In this document: piece after piece, positions 22,583 through 32,756 of the stretch
How the letters are laid out: every line of letters starts with the position of its first letter
Numbering within the stretch: position 1 is the first letter of the stretch
From: Linum tenue
Lineage: Eukaryota; Streptophyta; Magnoliopsida; Malpighiales; Linaceae
Direction: 5' to 3'
DNA: 64,000 nt
NCBI GenBank assembly: GCA_946122785.1
Contig: CAMGYJ010000008.1
Location: forward strand, 60,742,877 to 60,806,876
Notes under the pieces: generated by a model
The model's input: only the letters and a program-made list of their open reading frames with translations
Databases searched by the model: none
What the model was told of the DNA's origin: nothing
Program-made: the position numbers and the translations under genes

Positions 22583-22980
22583 ATGCATGTAGGAAAGTCC
22601 TTGGCGGACCTAGGCGCTAGCATAAATGTCATGCCCTACAAATTGTTTAAAAAGCTAGACCTAGGTGAACCTAGAGCTACTAGGATGAGCATTCAGTTAG
22701 CTGATCGTTCCATTGTGCATCCTAGGGGTATCATTGAGGACCCGCTTGTTAATGTAGGTGCATTCACTTATCCTGTTGACTTTGTTATTCTGGATATAAA
22801 TGAGGATGTGGATGTACCTTTGATTTTGGGTAGACCGTTTCTCGCCACCGCCAAGGCGCTTATTGATGTGCATAGTGGTAAATTGATCCTGCGCGCTGGT
22901 GATGAACATGCTACTTTTTCTGTGTCTGAGAATGGGAATCACTCTCATTTGCATGATGACATAGTTTACTGTGATGTGCT
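22583..22980 (+). pseudogene. E2 protease (retropepsin) domain
   Basis: Part of an open frame running 22583-23668. The active-site region reads ADLGASINVMPY, the DLGA form usual in Athila-type proteases, and is followed by the flap-side ILGRPFLATAKALIDV. Protease would mature the Gag-Pol polyprotein. The domain itself is uninterrupted, but the upstream gag frame ends in a stop, so it is not expressed as the natural fusion. Confidence 0.85.
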
Positions 22981-23199
22981 TACTAATTTTGAGACCGCAC
23001 TCACTATAACGAGTGCGGGTACTGACGATGCTCTTGAGCGTTGTATTTTGCTAGGTGAGCAGGCATCGCAGGATCCGCAGCTGGCGGAGCAGTTGGCCGC
23101 GCTGGAGAGTGGCCCATTCCTGGAGGGCGACAGGCTTTTCAAACCGATCTCATCCTCACCCCGCATAACTACCTCCTTGGAGGAACCACTAGAGCTGGA

Positions 23200-24371
23200 G
23201 CTAAAGCGCCTCCCTCCTCATTTGGAGTATGCATTTCTCCGGGAGGGGAATAAGCTGCCAATCATCATCAGCTCGACCCTCACACCTGAGCAAAAGGACA
23301 GACTGGTGGCTTTGCTGAAGCTGCACGAGCGAGCCCTAGCCTGGAAGATCACAGATATCCGGGGGATCAACCCCTCTTTCTGCTCCCACCGGATACTGCT
23401 GGAGGATGAGATGCAGCCAGTGAGACAGCCACAGAGAAGACTGACACCGAACCTGGAGGCTGTGGTTCGGGCAGAGATCGTGAAGCTGATGGACGCAGGG
23501 ATCATCTTCGCCATTTCCGATTGCGAGTGGGTCAGTCCCACCCAGTTGGTACCCAAAAAGGGTGGGATGACCGTGGTGCCTAACAAGAAGAATGAGCTCA
23601 TCCCGATGCGCACGGTGACTGGGTACCGTGTCTGCATTGATTCTCGGCGTCTCAACGACGCCACTTGAAAGGACCACTTCCCGCTGCCGTTCATTGACCA
23701 GATGCTGGAGAGACTGGCGGGGCACGAGTTTTACTGTTTCTTGGATGGGATGTCCGGGTACTTCCAGATCCCCATTGCACCGGAGGACCAGGCGAAGACC
23801 ACTTTCACCTGTCCCTTCGGCACATTTGCCTACCGGAGGAACCCCATTCGAGCTATGCAATGCCCCGACCACTTTTCAGGGCTGCATGCTCGCCATCTTT
23901 GACCGTCTGGTCGGCGAGATTATGGAGGTGTTTATGGACGATTTCTCGGTTTATGGAGACTCATTCTCTCACTTTCTCCATAACCTGGAGCTTGTCCTTA
24001 GACGGTGTGAAGAAACAAACCTGGCACTAAGTTGGGAGAAGTGTCACTTCATGGTTCGCGAAGGCATATTTCCGGGGTATAAGATCTCCAAGATGGGGAT
24101 TGAGGTGGACAGAGCAAAGATTGAGACTATCAGCCAGCTACCTCCTCCTACATCTGTTAAGGGGATCCGGAGCTTTTTAGGCCATGCAGGGTTCTACAGG
24201 AGGTTCATTAAGGATTTCTCGAAGATCGCCCTGCCCCTGACTAAGCTTCTTAAGAAGGATGCCCCCTTCCAGTTCACTGATGCATGCACGGTGGCATTCA
24301 CGACCTTGAAGGAAAAGCTCACCCAAGCTCCTATCGTGGTTGTTCCTGACTGGTCTCTTCCATTGTGCTGA
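23200..24371 (+). pseudogene. E2 reverse transcriptase, one stop and one frameshift
   Basis: The N-terminal fingers (about 23400-23665) end at a TGA at 23666-23668 that replaces the Arg of NDATRKDHFPLPF, the usual Athila motif. The palm continues with YFQIPIAPEDQAKTTF and CPFGTFAYRR, then a frameshift near 23840. The second frame carries the catalytic box as VFMDDFSVYGDSF at about 23925-23965 (both aspartates kept) and the RT-RNase H connection SFLGHAGFYRRFIKDFSK. RT would copy element RNA into DNA. Confidence 0.85.
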
Positions 24372-24730
24372 TGTGCGATGCCAGTGACTTTGCTGTTGGA
24401 GCTGTTTTGGGGAAGAGGCGAGATCAACACTTTTGACCTATCTACTATGCCTCGAAGACCCTAAATGATGCCCAGTAGAACTACACCTACGGAGAAGGAG
24501 CTGCTCGCAGTGGTGTTTGCCTTCGACAAATTTCGTCCTTATCTGGTCTTGTCCCATGTGACAGTGTACACAGATCACTCCGCGATTCGATACTTGATGA
24601 GCAAGGCCGATGCCAAGCCTAGGATCATACGATGGATCTTATTACTGCAGGAGTTCGACATTGAGATGCGAGACAAGAAGGGAGCGGAGAATGTTGCATT
24701 CGATCACCTCTCCCGGTTGGACGCACCCCC
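24369..24730 (+). pseudogene. E2 RNase H domain
   Basis: Begins LMCDASDFAVGAVLGKR, continues with EKELLAVVFAFDKFRPYL, VYTDHSAIRYL and DHLSRL, so the D-E-D-D residues of the RNase H fold are present. A TGA interrupts HF-PIYY at about 24434 and a TAG lies near 24476. The frame is then open from 24465 through the start of integrase. Confidence 0.82.
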
Positions 24731-24929
24731 TGCGGACAACCTCGAGGAGGAGATCAACGAATCCTTCCCAGATGAGAGACTAATGATGATGTGCCTGGTG
24801 GAGAGTGTCACCCCCTGCTATTCCGATTTTGCGAACTATTTGGTGGGCCAGCAGCTGCCCAAGGGGATGACAACTCACACCGAGAGGAAATTCTTCTCCG
24901 ACCTGAAGCATTACTTCTGGGATGACCCT

Positions 24930-25741
24930 CATGTCTTCAGGATCGGAGCCGACGGGATCATCCGTCGCTGTGTTATGGAGAGTGAGATGGAGGGCATTCT
25001 ATCTCACCGTCATGAAGGACCTACCGGCTGTCACCACGGAGGAAACCGCACGGCGAGGAAGGTGCTCCAATCGGGCTTTTACTGGCCCACGCTCTTCAAG
25101 GACGCAGACGCCTTCGCACGCAGGTGCGACCGAGGCCAGAGGTGAGGTGACATCTCTACTCGTGATGAGATGCCCCAGAATGTGTTTATAACCTGTGAAA
25201 TTTTTTATGTCTGGGGTATCGACTTCATGGGACCCTTCCCTCCATCCTTTGGCAATACTTATATCTTGGTTGCTGTTGACTACGTCTCTAGGTGGGCTGA
25301 GGCGCAAGCTTTGCCCACTAATGATGCTAGACGTGTTTGTGGTTTTCTGAAGCAGCTATTCTCCCGGTTCGGGACACCTAGAGCCATCATAAGCGATCGA
25401 GGCACCCACTTCCAGGGCCAGTTTGATAAATTACTGTCTCGCTATGGTGTGATTCATAAGGTGTCCGTGGCCTACCACCCTCAAACAAGTGGCTAGGCCG
25501 AGCTGACGAACCGGGAGCTCAAGCATATCCTGGAAAAGACGGTGGATCAGTCCCGCAAGGATTGGTCCACCAAGCTCGATGATGCTCTCTAGGCATATCG
25601 CACTGCCTACAAGACTCCCATTGGTACTTCACCGTACCGGCTTGTCATTTGCCCGTGGAGCTAGAGTACAAGGCCTTTGGGGCCCTTAAGCTGCTCAACT
25701 TGGATGTTAGTTTTGCAGGCGTTGAGCGCAAAATGCAGATG
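24930..25741 (+). pseudogene. E2 integrase, N-terminal and core, interrupted by E3
   Basis: The zinc-binding part reads HRHEGPTGCHHGGNRTARK...CDRGQR; the second Cys of the usual CxxC is Gly. A stop and frame break lie near 25143. The core shows the DDE residues in [18 protein letters not shown] and AELTNREL; the Gln before AEL is a TAG (25494-25496). Another TAG (near 25592) replaces Trp in DDALWAYR. The coding stops at 25741 exactly where E3 begins, and resumes at 31359. Confidence 0.88.
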
Positions 25742-27184
25742 TGATTACTCGATATTTGCACATGTTTTCCCCTGTGTTTCTTGATCGTTTGAGCTTTAAT
25801 TATCACATCTTTGGCCTATTTTACGCTAGGTTGTGTTCCTTTGTCATATTTCAGGTCCTAGCACATAAAGTGAAGCATAGGCGCAAGTTTCAAGTCAATC
25901 AGAGATCAATTGGCGATTCGGGAGCAGAAACTCGGGCATGACCTGAAGAAGAATGGATTTCTACCCCACTTTATGGACAAAGAATCATGCAAGCTTGTCA
26001 TGAAAAGAAAGAGGACGAGACTACGAGCGTCTGAGATCAAACGGCGACTGATTCGGAGTCCGGACGAGGGAGAAACGAAGCATTGAATATAGGGGAACAG
26101 GTTCGGCAGTAAAAACACGGGCGCGCCTAAATCAAAACACGGCCGTGCCCATATTTAGGCACGACCGTGTTTTGGCCAACGCGCCCGGGCGTGTTTTTAA
26201 CACGGGGGCAAAACACGGGCGGGCAAAACCAAAGCACGCCGTGCCCGCGACCGTGTTTTGCCCAGAATCGGGTTTTTTAACCCAAATTCGAGCCAAAGGA
26301 GAGGGAGAGCTGGGTTTTGGATCCCAAACACCCAAGGGACGAACCAAAGAAAGAGAGGGCGATTTGAGGGCATTCTAAGAGTGGAATTGGAGGATTTCTT
26401 CGCCTTGGAAGCTTGAGGAAAAAGCCCGGACTTGAAGACTGATCATCTGAAGATTCTTACTGCAGTCTCTCTCTTCTCTATGGAGTAACTTCCCTTCACT
26501 TAGGTTTTGAGGAACCCTAGCCATGTTTGTTGGATTGGATGATTGTATGAGTACTCTGACTTGGTAATCTTGAGTTCATATTCAATCTATGCATGTTTTC
26601 ATGATTCAATTCTGCTTTAGTCGAGATTATTGATTCTGCTTTGATCCTATGAGAGCGAATACCTGATTAGGTCAATAGAGCACCATAGATTGATAGTATT
26701 GGATCGACTGCTTTAGTCGAGGGTTGATTCACTGCTTTGTATCGATTGAGAACCTCTTTCGATAGAGGGAGTCTAGTTCAGAACGCCTTGATCGATTGTT
26801 CTAGAGAAGGATACGTCCCTCTAGGCAATTGACTCAAGAGGGTCTTGTTCCTTTAGTCGAGACTCAAGGTCTAGTCAAGGATTCTCCGCATTGTGAATGA
26901 AAGTGAAACAAGTTAGAGATCATCGATCGTTAATCTGGCTAGTGGCTAGGGGGAATCATACCTAAGTGAGTTCCCAACCTGTAATTAGATTAACCTTAAC
27001 TATAGTTTGCTAGAGTAGTTTTAGTTCTTCTATCTTAATCTGGTTTGCTAGATAATGAACTGAAGCTGAGTAATAGTAACTCTAGAGACCCGTGGATTCG
27101 ATATTTATTACTTGAGCCACTATACTGCAGTCCCTTTCATTGGTTACACTTGGCCATTGTTAGGAGTTGTGTCATAGCGAGTCA
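25742..27184 (+). repeat. E3 5' LTR
   Basis: 1443 bp. The palindrome array (26112-26262) uses AAACACGG and CCGTGTTT arms, with a GCACGGCCGTGC variant. TATGGAGTAACTTCCCTTC and GAACCCTAG mid-LTR are shared with the other Athila-like LTRs. Confidence 0.95.
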
Positions 27185-27190
27185 AGTTTT

Positions 27191-27208
27191 TGGCGCCGTT
27201 GCCGGGGA
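27191..27208 (+). other. E3 primer binding site (tRNA-Asp)
   Basis: TGGCGCCGTTGCCGGGGA, a perfect match to the Athila tRNA-Asp PBS, six bases after the LTR. Confidence 0.92.
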
Positions 27209-27321
27209 CTTTCTAGATTATTAGGAAAGGCAGAAGTTTGTTACTTTAGCATTTTTCTTTTCTTTTCCACCCTTTCTTTTCACTTGGGTGTTTTTTGTTT
27301 TTGTTGGTGCAGATCTGAATC

Positions 27322-28533
27322 ATGGATCCTCATGGCTTCTCCAATCATTGGGGGTATCCACCACCATCCGAGTGGTATTACCCCGAGACCCCCTGGAGCA
27401 ATCAAGGAGGAGAAGACTATGGATTCGGGTTCCAGTACCAACCCCCTTACTACGGAGAACAATCTGACCCCTGGGCATATCAAGAACAATCTCATTACCA
27501 AGAAGACTTTCTCCCACAACCAGAAGGGCCATCAGCGCTGGAGTTACCCATGGCGGCCTTCACGGGCCATTCTGCAGAGCCATGCTACACTCCACAGCTA
27601 GATCCAAACTATGAACTGAGGCTTCTCTTGGAGCAGTTCGTTCGGGACTCCGAGAGACGCAATCGCAAGATGGATCTTCAAATCCAAGCCCTTTCCTCTT
27701 CCGATCCCTCATTTCTCCATGATATGGAGGAGGCTGTTCAACGCTCAGCGAAGCAAACAGAGTGGGTGGAGCAAGTTTGCTCACAACTTGCTCAAGATCA
27801 CCCGTCTGCTACCATACTAGAAGAGGACGAGGAAGAAGAAGGCTACAAGGACATTGTGGAGCACACAGAAGTTGTCACGGAGAGCTCCCGTGATGATCAT
27901 GATCAGGAATGTCCTGTCGTAGCCGACCACCCTTTCCCACATCCCACACTGAGCTTTGAAGAGGTGGGCATGAGTGAGGAGATGCAAGAAGATCTCATGA
28001 AAGAAATTGCTTGGCAACTTGCTCTCCAATCCGTGCTAGAAGAAGAAGAGAGAGAAAGGGTGCAGAAAGAAGTTGTGGAGGATGACAAAAGTGAAGCAGA
28101 AGGAGTTCTTGATCATTTCCCAGGGGTGATACCACATGAAGTAAGGGAGGTTGAAGGAGCAATTGGCGTCCAGGCTGATGACGGAGTTAAGGTGGAAGAG
28201 GCTTGCACCGGCCATGAGTTGCAGGTAATATCCCCACCAAACTTCGAGGAGCTGCTTGGCAAGGACCCATTTGCAGTGTCTCTTTGCCAGACCAAGGCCA
28301 CATCGACATCGGTTCCCCTTGGTGGACGCGGTGGTGGCCAATCGATGCTGTCTTATCTGGTCTGGGGCAATGAGACGAGAGAAGAGAAGAATAGGTCTCG
28401 AGGGTGGAGACTTCATCTGCATCAAGTGCACGAGCCTTCATCACCTGCCACATCACCTGCTTGTGACTTGAGACTCCACCTCATAGATGAGAACCTCAAC
28501 TTCAAGGAGGTTCTAGCATGGACCGAAACTTAG
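27322..28533 (+). CDS. E3 403-residue ORF, unknown acidic protein
   Basis: An uninterrupted ATG-to-TAG frame, preceded by GGTGCAGATCTGAATC, so a splice acceptor just before the ATG is possible. The N-terminal 60 residues are rich in Tyr, Pro, Trp and Gln (GYPPPSEWYYPETPW; YGEQSDPWAYQEQ). Residues about 90-160 are predicted helical (NYELRLLLEQFVRDSERRNRK). From about 170 to 300 it is strongly acidic with coiled-coil-like Glu/Leu spacing. No protease, RT, zinc knuckle or membrane segment is visible. The N-terminus recalls the Gln/Tyr-rich linker of Athila Gag, but I do not recognise the whole. Its openness in an otherwise young element suggests it is still under constraint or simply recent. Confidence 0.7.
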   Translation: MDPHGFSNHWGYPPPSEWYYPETPWSNQGGEDYGFGFQYQPPYYGEQSDPWAYQEQSHYQEDFLPQPEGPSALELPMAAFTGHSAEPCYTPQLDPNYELRLLLEQFVRDSERRNRKMDLQIQALSSSDPSFLHDMEEAVQRSAKQTEWVEQVCSQLAQDHPSATILEEDEEEEGYKDIVEHTEVVTESSRDDHDQECPVVADHPFPHPTLSFEEVGMSEEMQEDLMKEIAWQLALQSVLEEEERERVQKEVVEDDKSEAEGVLDHFPGVIPHEVREVEGAIGVQADDGVKVEEACTGHELQVISPPNFEELLGKDPFAVSLCQTKATSTSVPLGGRGGGQSMLSYLVWGNETREEKNRSRGWRLHLHQVHEPSSPATSPACDLRLHLIDENLNFKEVLAWTET

Positions 28534-28570
28534 GAGCCATCGTCCGGCTCACGACGTGAAAGAAGCGCTT

Positions 28571-28588
28571 GTTGGGAGGCAACCCAAC
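28571..28588 (+). other. AGGCAA-loop hairpin after E3 ORF
   Basis: GTTGGG, loop AGGCAA, CCCAAC: a perfect six-pair stem 37 bases after the stop codon. Relative to E2, stem position 3 changes from G-C to T-A, preserving pairing, while the loop is unchanged. Confidence 0.65.
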
Positions 28589-29914
28589 CAGTCGGTTTGC
28601 ATTTCTTTCTCTATTTCTCCTCGGTTGAGTCAGTTTTGTTATTTGGTTTTAGAGTCAATAGCTCAACCTTTGTGAGATTTTGTGTGGTGTTTGTGTTCTG
28701 ATTACTCTCTCCTCCTGGAATGCACCGCCTGCCCCGTCCATCATCATTCACCCTTGATCTGGTAACTTCGTTCTACCCTCCTTATCTTTCCTCCATTGAG
28801 GACAATGTCGTGCTTAAGTGTGGGGGGGTGTTCGATTATGTATGCGGGTGAATGTTTGGCTGTTTGTGTGCTTGGAGCCTAGTCCACTGTCCAAATTTTT
28901 AAATTTGAGGGCTCCAAGTACGTGTTTCCTTGCAAATTGCCTACTCAGTATGCTTTGAATTGACAGACTCTATAGTAATGTGCAACCTAGGGAGGTAGTG
29001 TAGCACTATGGAGGATGTTGAAGTATAAGATTTTTCCTATCTAGCTCTTTGCTGTGCCAGTTGATTTTGTGAATTAGTGGAGCTAGGACCGTTGAATTCA
29101 TGTGGTAATGGTGACTCTATGTGGATTGTGTTTTGGACTCGTGTATCGAACAGGGTGCTCATATAGAAAATGGGAAGCAGTTGGTCCTCCATTTCGAAAT
29201 CATTGAAATCTTAAACATGGGGTAAGCCCAACGTGTGTGGCACCGTTCATTGCACAAAATCGGGTTTTGGAAGAGATTTTAGTGATCCTTAGTGGGGTAC
29301 TCCTACAAGGTGAAGCTAAGCTGTCTCTAGTACAAGTAAAATTTTCACCCGTTGAACGGTTTGCCTACTCGAGGATGTGTTTTTAAGGGCACGGATAGAG
29401 CTTCCGACCCCCCTTAATTTCATTGACCCTCCACACGAGTTGAGGAAAAGGAGTTAAAGAAGTATTCTGGCGAGCGCCAGATGTACAGAAATTGCTCTTG
29501 CTCGACTAATAAGGGTCGACCGTGCAAAAGACTGCAGTTGGAACCCCCGCTAAGTGAATAAAAAGGAAAAAAAAGTAAGTGAAATGAAAGTGAAAAAGGG
29601 GTTCCAACGGTGAAATGAAGTGAAAGAGCACCCCGGTACAACGAGTCCTTGGTTGTGAATGGTGTGAGTCCCTTTATCCATGAACTGACTGTCTTACTTC
29701 TACTTTTTCTCATGATCATGGCTTGAGTCTAGTACTCGCATTGAGAGAGATAGGGAACGTCTTAGAAGACCAGTTGACCTCGTAAGCTGCTATATGATCT
29801 AGGAAATCCTCTACCGACGATCGGGGTTGTATGTTGCTATAGAGCTCTGGAGAGTTGCATTGGTTTGAGTTAGGTTTGCTTGGGGACAAGCAAACAGTTA
29901 AGTGTGGGGGGATT
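28589..29914 (+). other. E3 3' region: internal PPT-like tract, long hairpin, 3' PPT
   Basis: No credible coding. CTCCATTGAGGACAATG is followed by AAGTGTGGGGGGG at 28816-28828. The hairpin 28868-28921 has outer stem GTGCTTGGAGCC with GGCTCCAAGTAC (one wobble) and inner stem CAAATTT with AAATTTG. At 29874-29895 a 9-bp stem GTTTGCTTG with CAAGCAAAC closes on a GGGA loop, directly followed by the 3' PPT AAGTGTGGGGGGA (29900-29912) and the LTR. Confidence 0.75.
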
Positions 29915-31358
29915 TGATTACTCGATATTTGCACATGTTTTCCCCTGTGTTTCTTGATCGTTTGAGCTTTAATTATCACATCTTTGGCCTATTTTACGCT
30001 AGGTTGTGTTCCTTTGTCATATTTCAGGTCCTAGCACATAAAGTGAAGCATAGGCGCAAGTTTCAAGTCAATCAGAGATCAATTGGCGATTCGGGAGCAG
30101 AAACTCGGGCATGACCTGAAGAAGAATGGATTTCTACCCCACTTTATGGACAAATAATCATGAAAGCTTGTCATTAAAAGAAAGAGGAAGAGACTACGAG
30201 CGTCTGAGATCAAACGGCGACTGATTCGGAGTCCGGACGAGGGAGAAACGAAGCATTGAATATAGGGGAACAGGTTCGGCAGTAAAAACACGGGCGTGCC
30301 TAAATCAAAACACGGCCGTGCCCATATTTAGGCACGACCGTGTTTTGGCCAACGCGCCCGGGCGTGTTTTTAACACGGGGGCAAAACACGGGCGGGCAAA
30401 ACCAAAGCACGGCCGTGCCCGCGACCGTGTTTTGCCCAGAATCGGGTTTTTTAACCCAAATTCGAGCCAAAGGAGAGGGAGAGCTGGGTTTTGGATCCCA
30501 AACACCCAAGGGACGAACCAAAGAAAGAGAGGGCGATTTGAGGGCATTCTAAGAGTGGAATTGGAGGATTTCTTCGCCTTGGAAGCTTGAGGAACAAGCC
30601 CGGACTTGAAGACTGATCATCTGAAGATTCTTACTGCAGTCTCTCTCTTCTCTATGGAGTAACTTCCCTTCACTTAGGTTTTGAGGAACCCTAGCCATGT
30701 TTGTTGGATTGGATGATTGTATGAGTACTCTGACTTGGTAATCTTGAGTTCATATTCAATCTATGCATGTTTTCATGATTCAATTCTGCTTTAGTCGAGA
30801 TTATTGATTCTGCTTTGATCCTATGAGAGCGAATCCTTGATTAGGTCAATAGAGCACCATAGATTGATAGTATTGGATCGACTGCTTTAGTCGAGGGTTG
30901 ATTCACTGCTTTGTATCGATTGAGAACCTCTTTCGATAGAGGGATTCTAGTTCAGAACGCCTTGATCGATTGTTCTAGAGAAGGATACGTCCCTCTAGGC
31001 AATTGACTCAAGAGGGCCTTGTTCCTTTAGTCGAGACTCAAGGTCTAGTCAAGGATTCTCCGCATTGTGAATGAAAGTGAAACAAGTTAGAGATCATCGA
31101 TCGTTAATCTGGCTAGTGGCTAGGGGGAATCATACCTAAGTGAGTTCCCAACCTGTAATTAGATTAACCTTAACTGTAGTTTGCTAGAGTAGTTTTAGTT
31201 CTTCTATCTTAATCTGGTTTGCTAGATAATGAACTGAAGCTGAGTAATAGTAACTCTAGAGACCCGTGGATTCGATATTTATTACTTGAGCCACTATACT
31301 GCAGTCCCTTTCATTGGTTACACTTGGCCATTGTTAGGAGTTGTGTCATAGCGAGTCA
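29915..31358 (+). repeat. E3 3' LTR
   Basis: 1444 bp, near-identical to the 5' LTR. Palindrome array at about 30285-30435. Confidence 0.95.
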
Positions 31359-31610
31359 AGATGCTGGAGCTGGAGGAGTGGCGTTACCACGCCTATGAGA
31401 ACACCAAGTTGTACAAGGAGCGCACTAAGCGCTTGCACGATGCACGGTTGCGGGGTCTGAAAGAGTTCTAGGTTGGTGATCGAGTTCTCCTTTATAACTC
31501 TCGCCTGAAGCTCTTTCCCGGAAAACTCCGTTCCCGGTGGTCTGGACCGTTCACGGTCACGCAGGTGTTCCCGTATGTTCCCGTATGGACGAGGTCGAAC
31601 GTGCGGAGTT
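31359..31610 (+). pseudogene. E2 integrase C-terminal part, after E3
   Basis: The frame continues the integrase after the AGATG duplication with MLELEEWRYHAYENTKLYKERTKRL, followed by a TAG in place of Gln (about 31470), then [18 protein letters not shown] and WSGPFTV, the usual C-terminal DNA-binding region. A short CCCGTATGTTC duplication at about 31568-31588 and a deletion then remove the tail that E6 still has (NEHRLKLYLGGDVK). Confidence 0.85.
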
Positions 31611-31678
31611 GGTAGTGGAACTCACGGACCCTTAGTTCCGCCATGGGCGTCCAGCTAAAAGAAGGGAAAGAAGTGCTT

Positions 31679-31696
31679 GTGGGGAGGCAACCCCAC
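31679..31696 (+). other. AGGCAA-loop hairpin after E2 pol
   Basis: GTGGGG, loop AGGCAA, CCCCAC: perfect six-pair stem. Same position relative to the end of pol as in E6 and same loop as E1 and E3. Confidence 0.65.
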
Positions 31697-32756
31697 CTAG
31701 GTTTGCAGTTTCTTAACTTTTTCCTTTTGATTTTTTGTGTTTTTGAGTCTTGAGGTGTTGTCCAAGAGTCGAACGTCATTTTTTAGTGAAAACAGGTCAA
31801 ATTCGGGGTTCTGGCAACCCACACGGCCAGTCCTAAACCTCACAGGGCAGGAGAGATTCCTCATACGGCCGGGTGGTTTTGAGCCCTTGGCCGTGTTAAG
31901 CCTCGGCAATTTCCACACGGCCAGTTTTGCAACTCACACGGCCGGTGGATTTCCTCGGCCAGTCAGTGTCGCCCACACGGGCGCTATTGCACCTCGCACG
32001 GCCGTGTGAGAGTGCCCGTGTGGCCGACCCGGTGCATTTAAATTCGGCCGACACGGCCGCGTCGCCAGAAAAACCACTTCCCCCTCGCCGGAATCCTCTC
32101 CCCCATTATCGGCCTATCCATCGATTTTGTGGCAATTTGGACCGATTTTGAGTCGCCGGAGGAGATTTCCTGCGAGGCTCCAACGAGCAATTCCAGGCAG
32201 ATTTTGGGCTTTTTGTCGCTTCCATTGCCTTTCCCTCGCATCCCCTACACCTCTACTTGTGTCTCCAGGTTTGATTTTGACCTTAACCTTGTGAATTTTG
32301 GAGAATTGGGTGTTAGGGTGTATGTTTAGAGAACAACTTTGCATTGTGTGAATTGTGTGCAATTGATTGAGGGGAAGGCTTGGTTTATGTGTGAATTGTG
32401 TTGGGCAATGTCCCCCATGCTTGGTTGAGCCCTTGTGTGCAAGAAATTTGTCAATTCCATGCTTAACTTAATAGTGCACACAATGTGTTCGATGAAATGC
32501 CTGTTTTTCATACCATTTTGTGGGAGCCGGTTGGGGCCCTTAATGATGTGCTTTGAGGGTGTGTTTGCTATGGATGTGAATCTTAATTTGCCTACTTTAT
32601 CATGGATGTGCACCCCCATTTTGTTTGATCAAGTTTTTGACCCCCGAACTATGGATGAAACCATGGTTCGGCTGTTTTCTATTCTCAAGTGTGGGGTGTG
32701 TTTAACCTTTTCTTTGGCTCTTTTGGCTCCACTTTGGGTTGCTCTTTTGCAGGACC
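31697..32756 (+). promoter_or_regulatory. E2 spacer between integrase and ORF3, with palindrome array and putative intron
   Basis: The spacer holds many CACACGG/CCGTGTG half-palindromes (about 31817-32060), the same arm type as in the E2 LTR array. It is followed by CGCCAGAAA and a short purine/pyrimidine leader, as in the E6 spacer, where a TATAAAA box stands at the equivalent place. Further on, CTCCAGGTTTGA (donor-like, GT at 32269-32270) and TTTTGCAGGACCATGG (acceptor-like, AG at 32751-32752) bracket a possible 484-base 5'UTR intron ending four bases before the ORF3 start. Function as an internal promoter is inference. Confidence 0.45.

Larger units (their letters stand above)
25742..31358 (+). 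mobile_element. E3: young non-autonomous Athila-like element with one intact ORF
   Basis: LTRs of 1443 and 1444 bp (TGATTACTCGATATTTGCAC...ATAGCGAGTCA) differ at about a dozen positions by my count. AGATG flanks the element (25737-25741 and 31359-31363); removing one copy rejoins the E2 integrase frame. It has a perfect tRNA-Asp PBS and a 3' PPT but encodes a single 403-codon ORF without pol. Confidence 0.95.
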
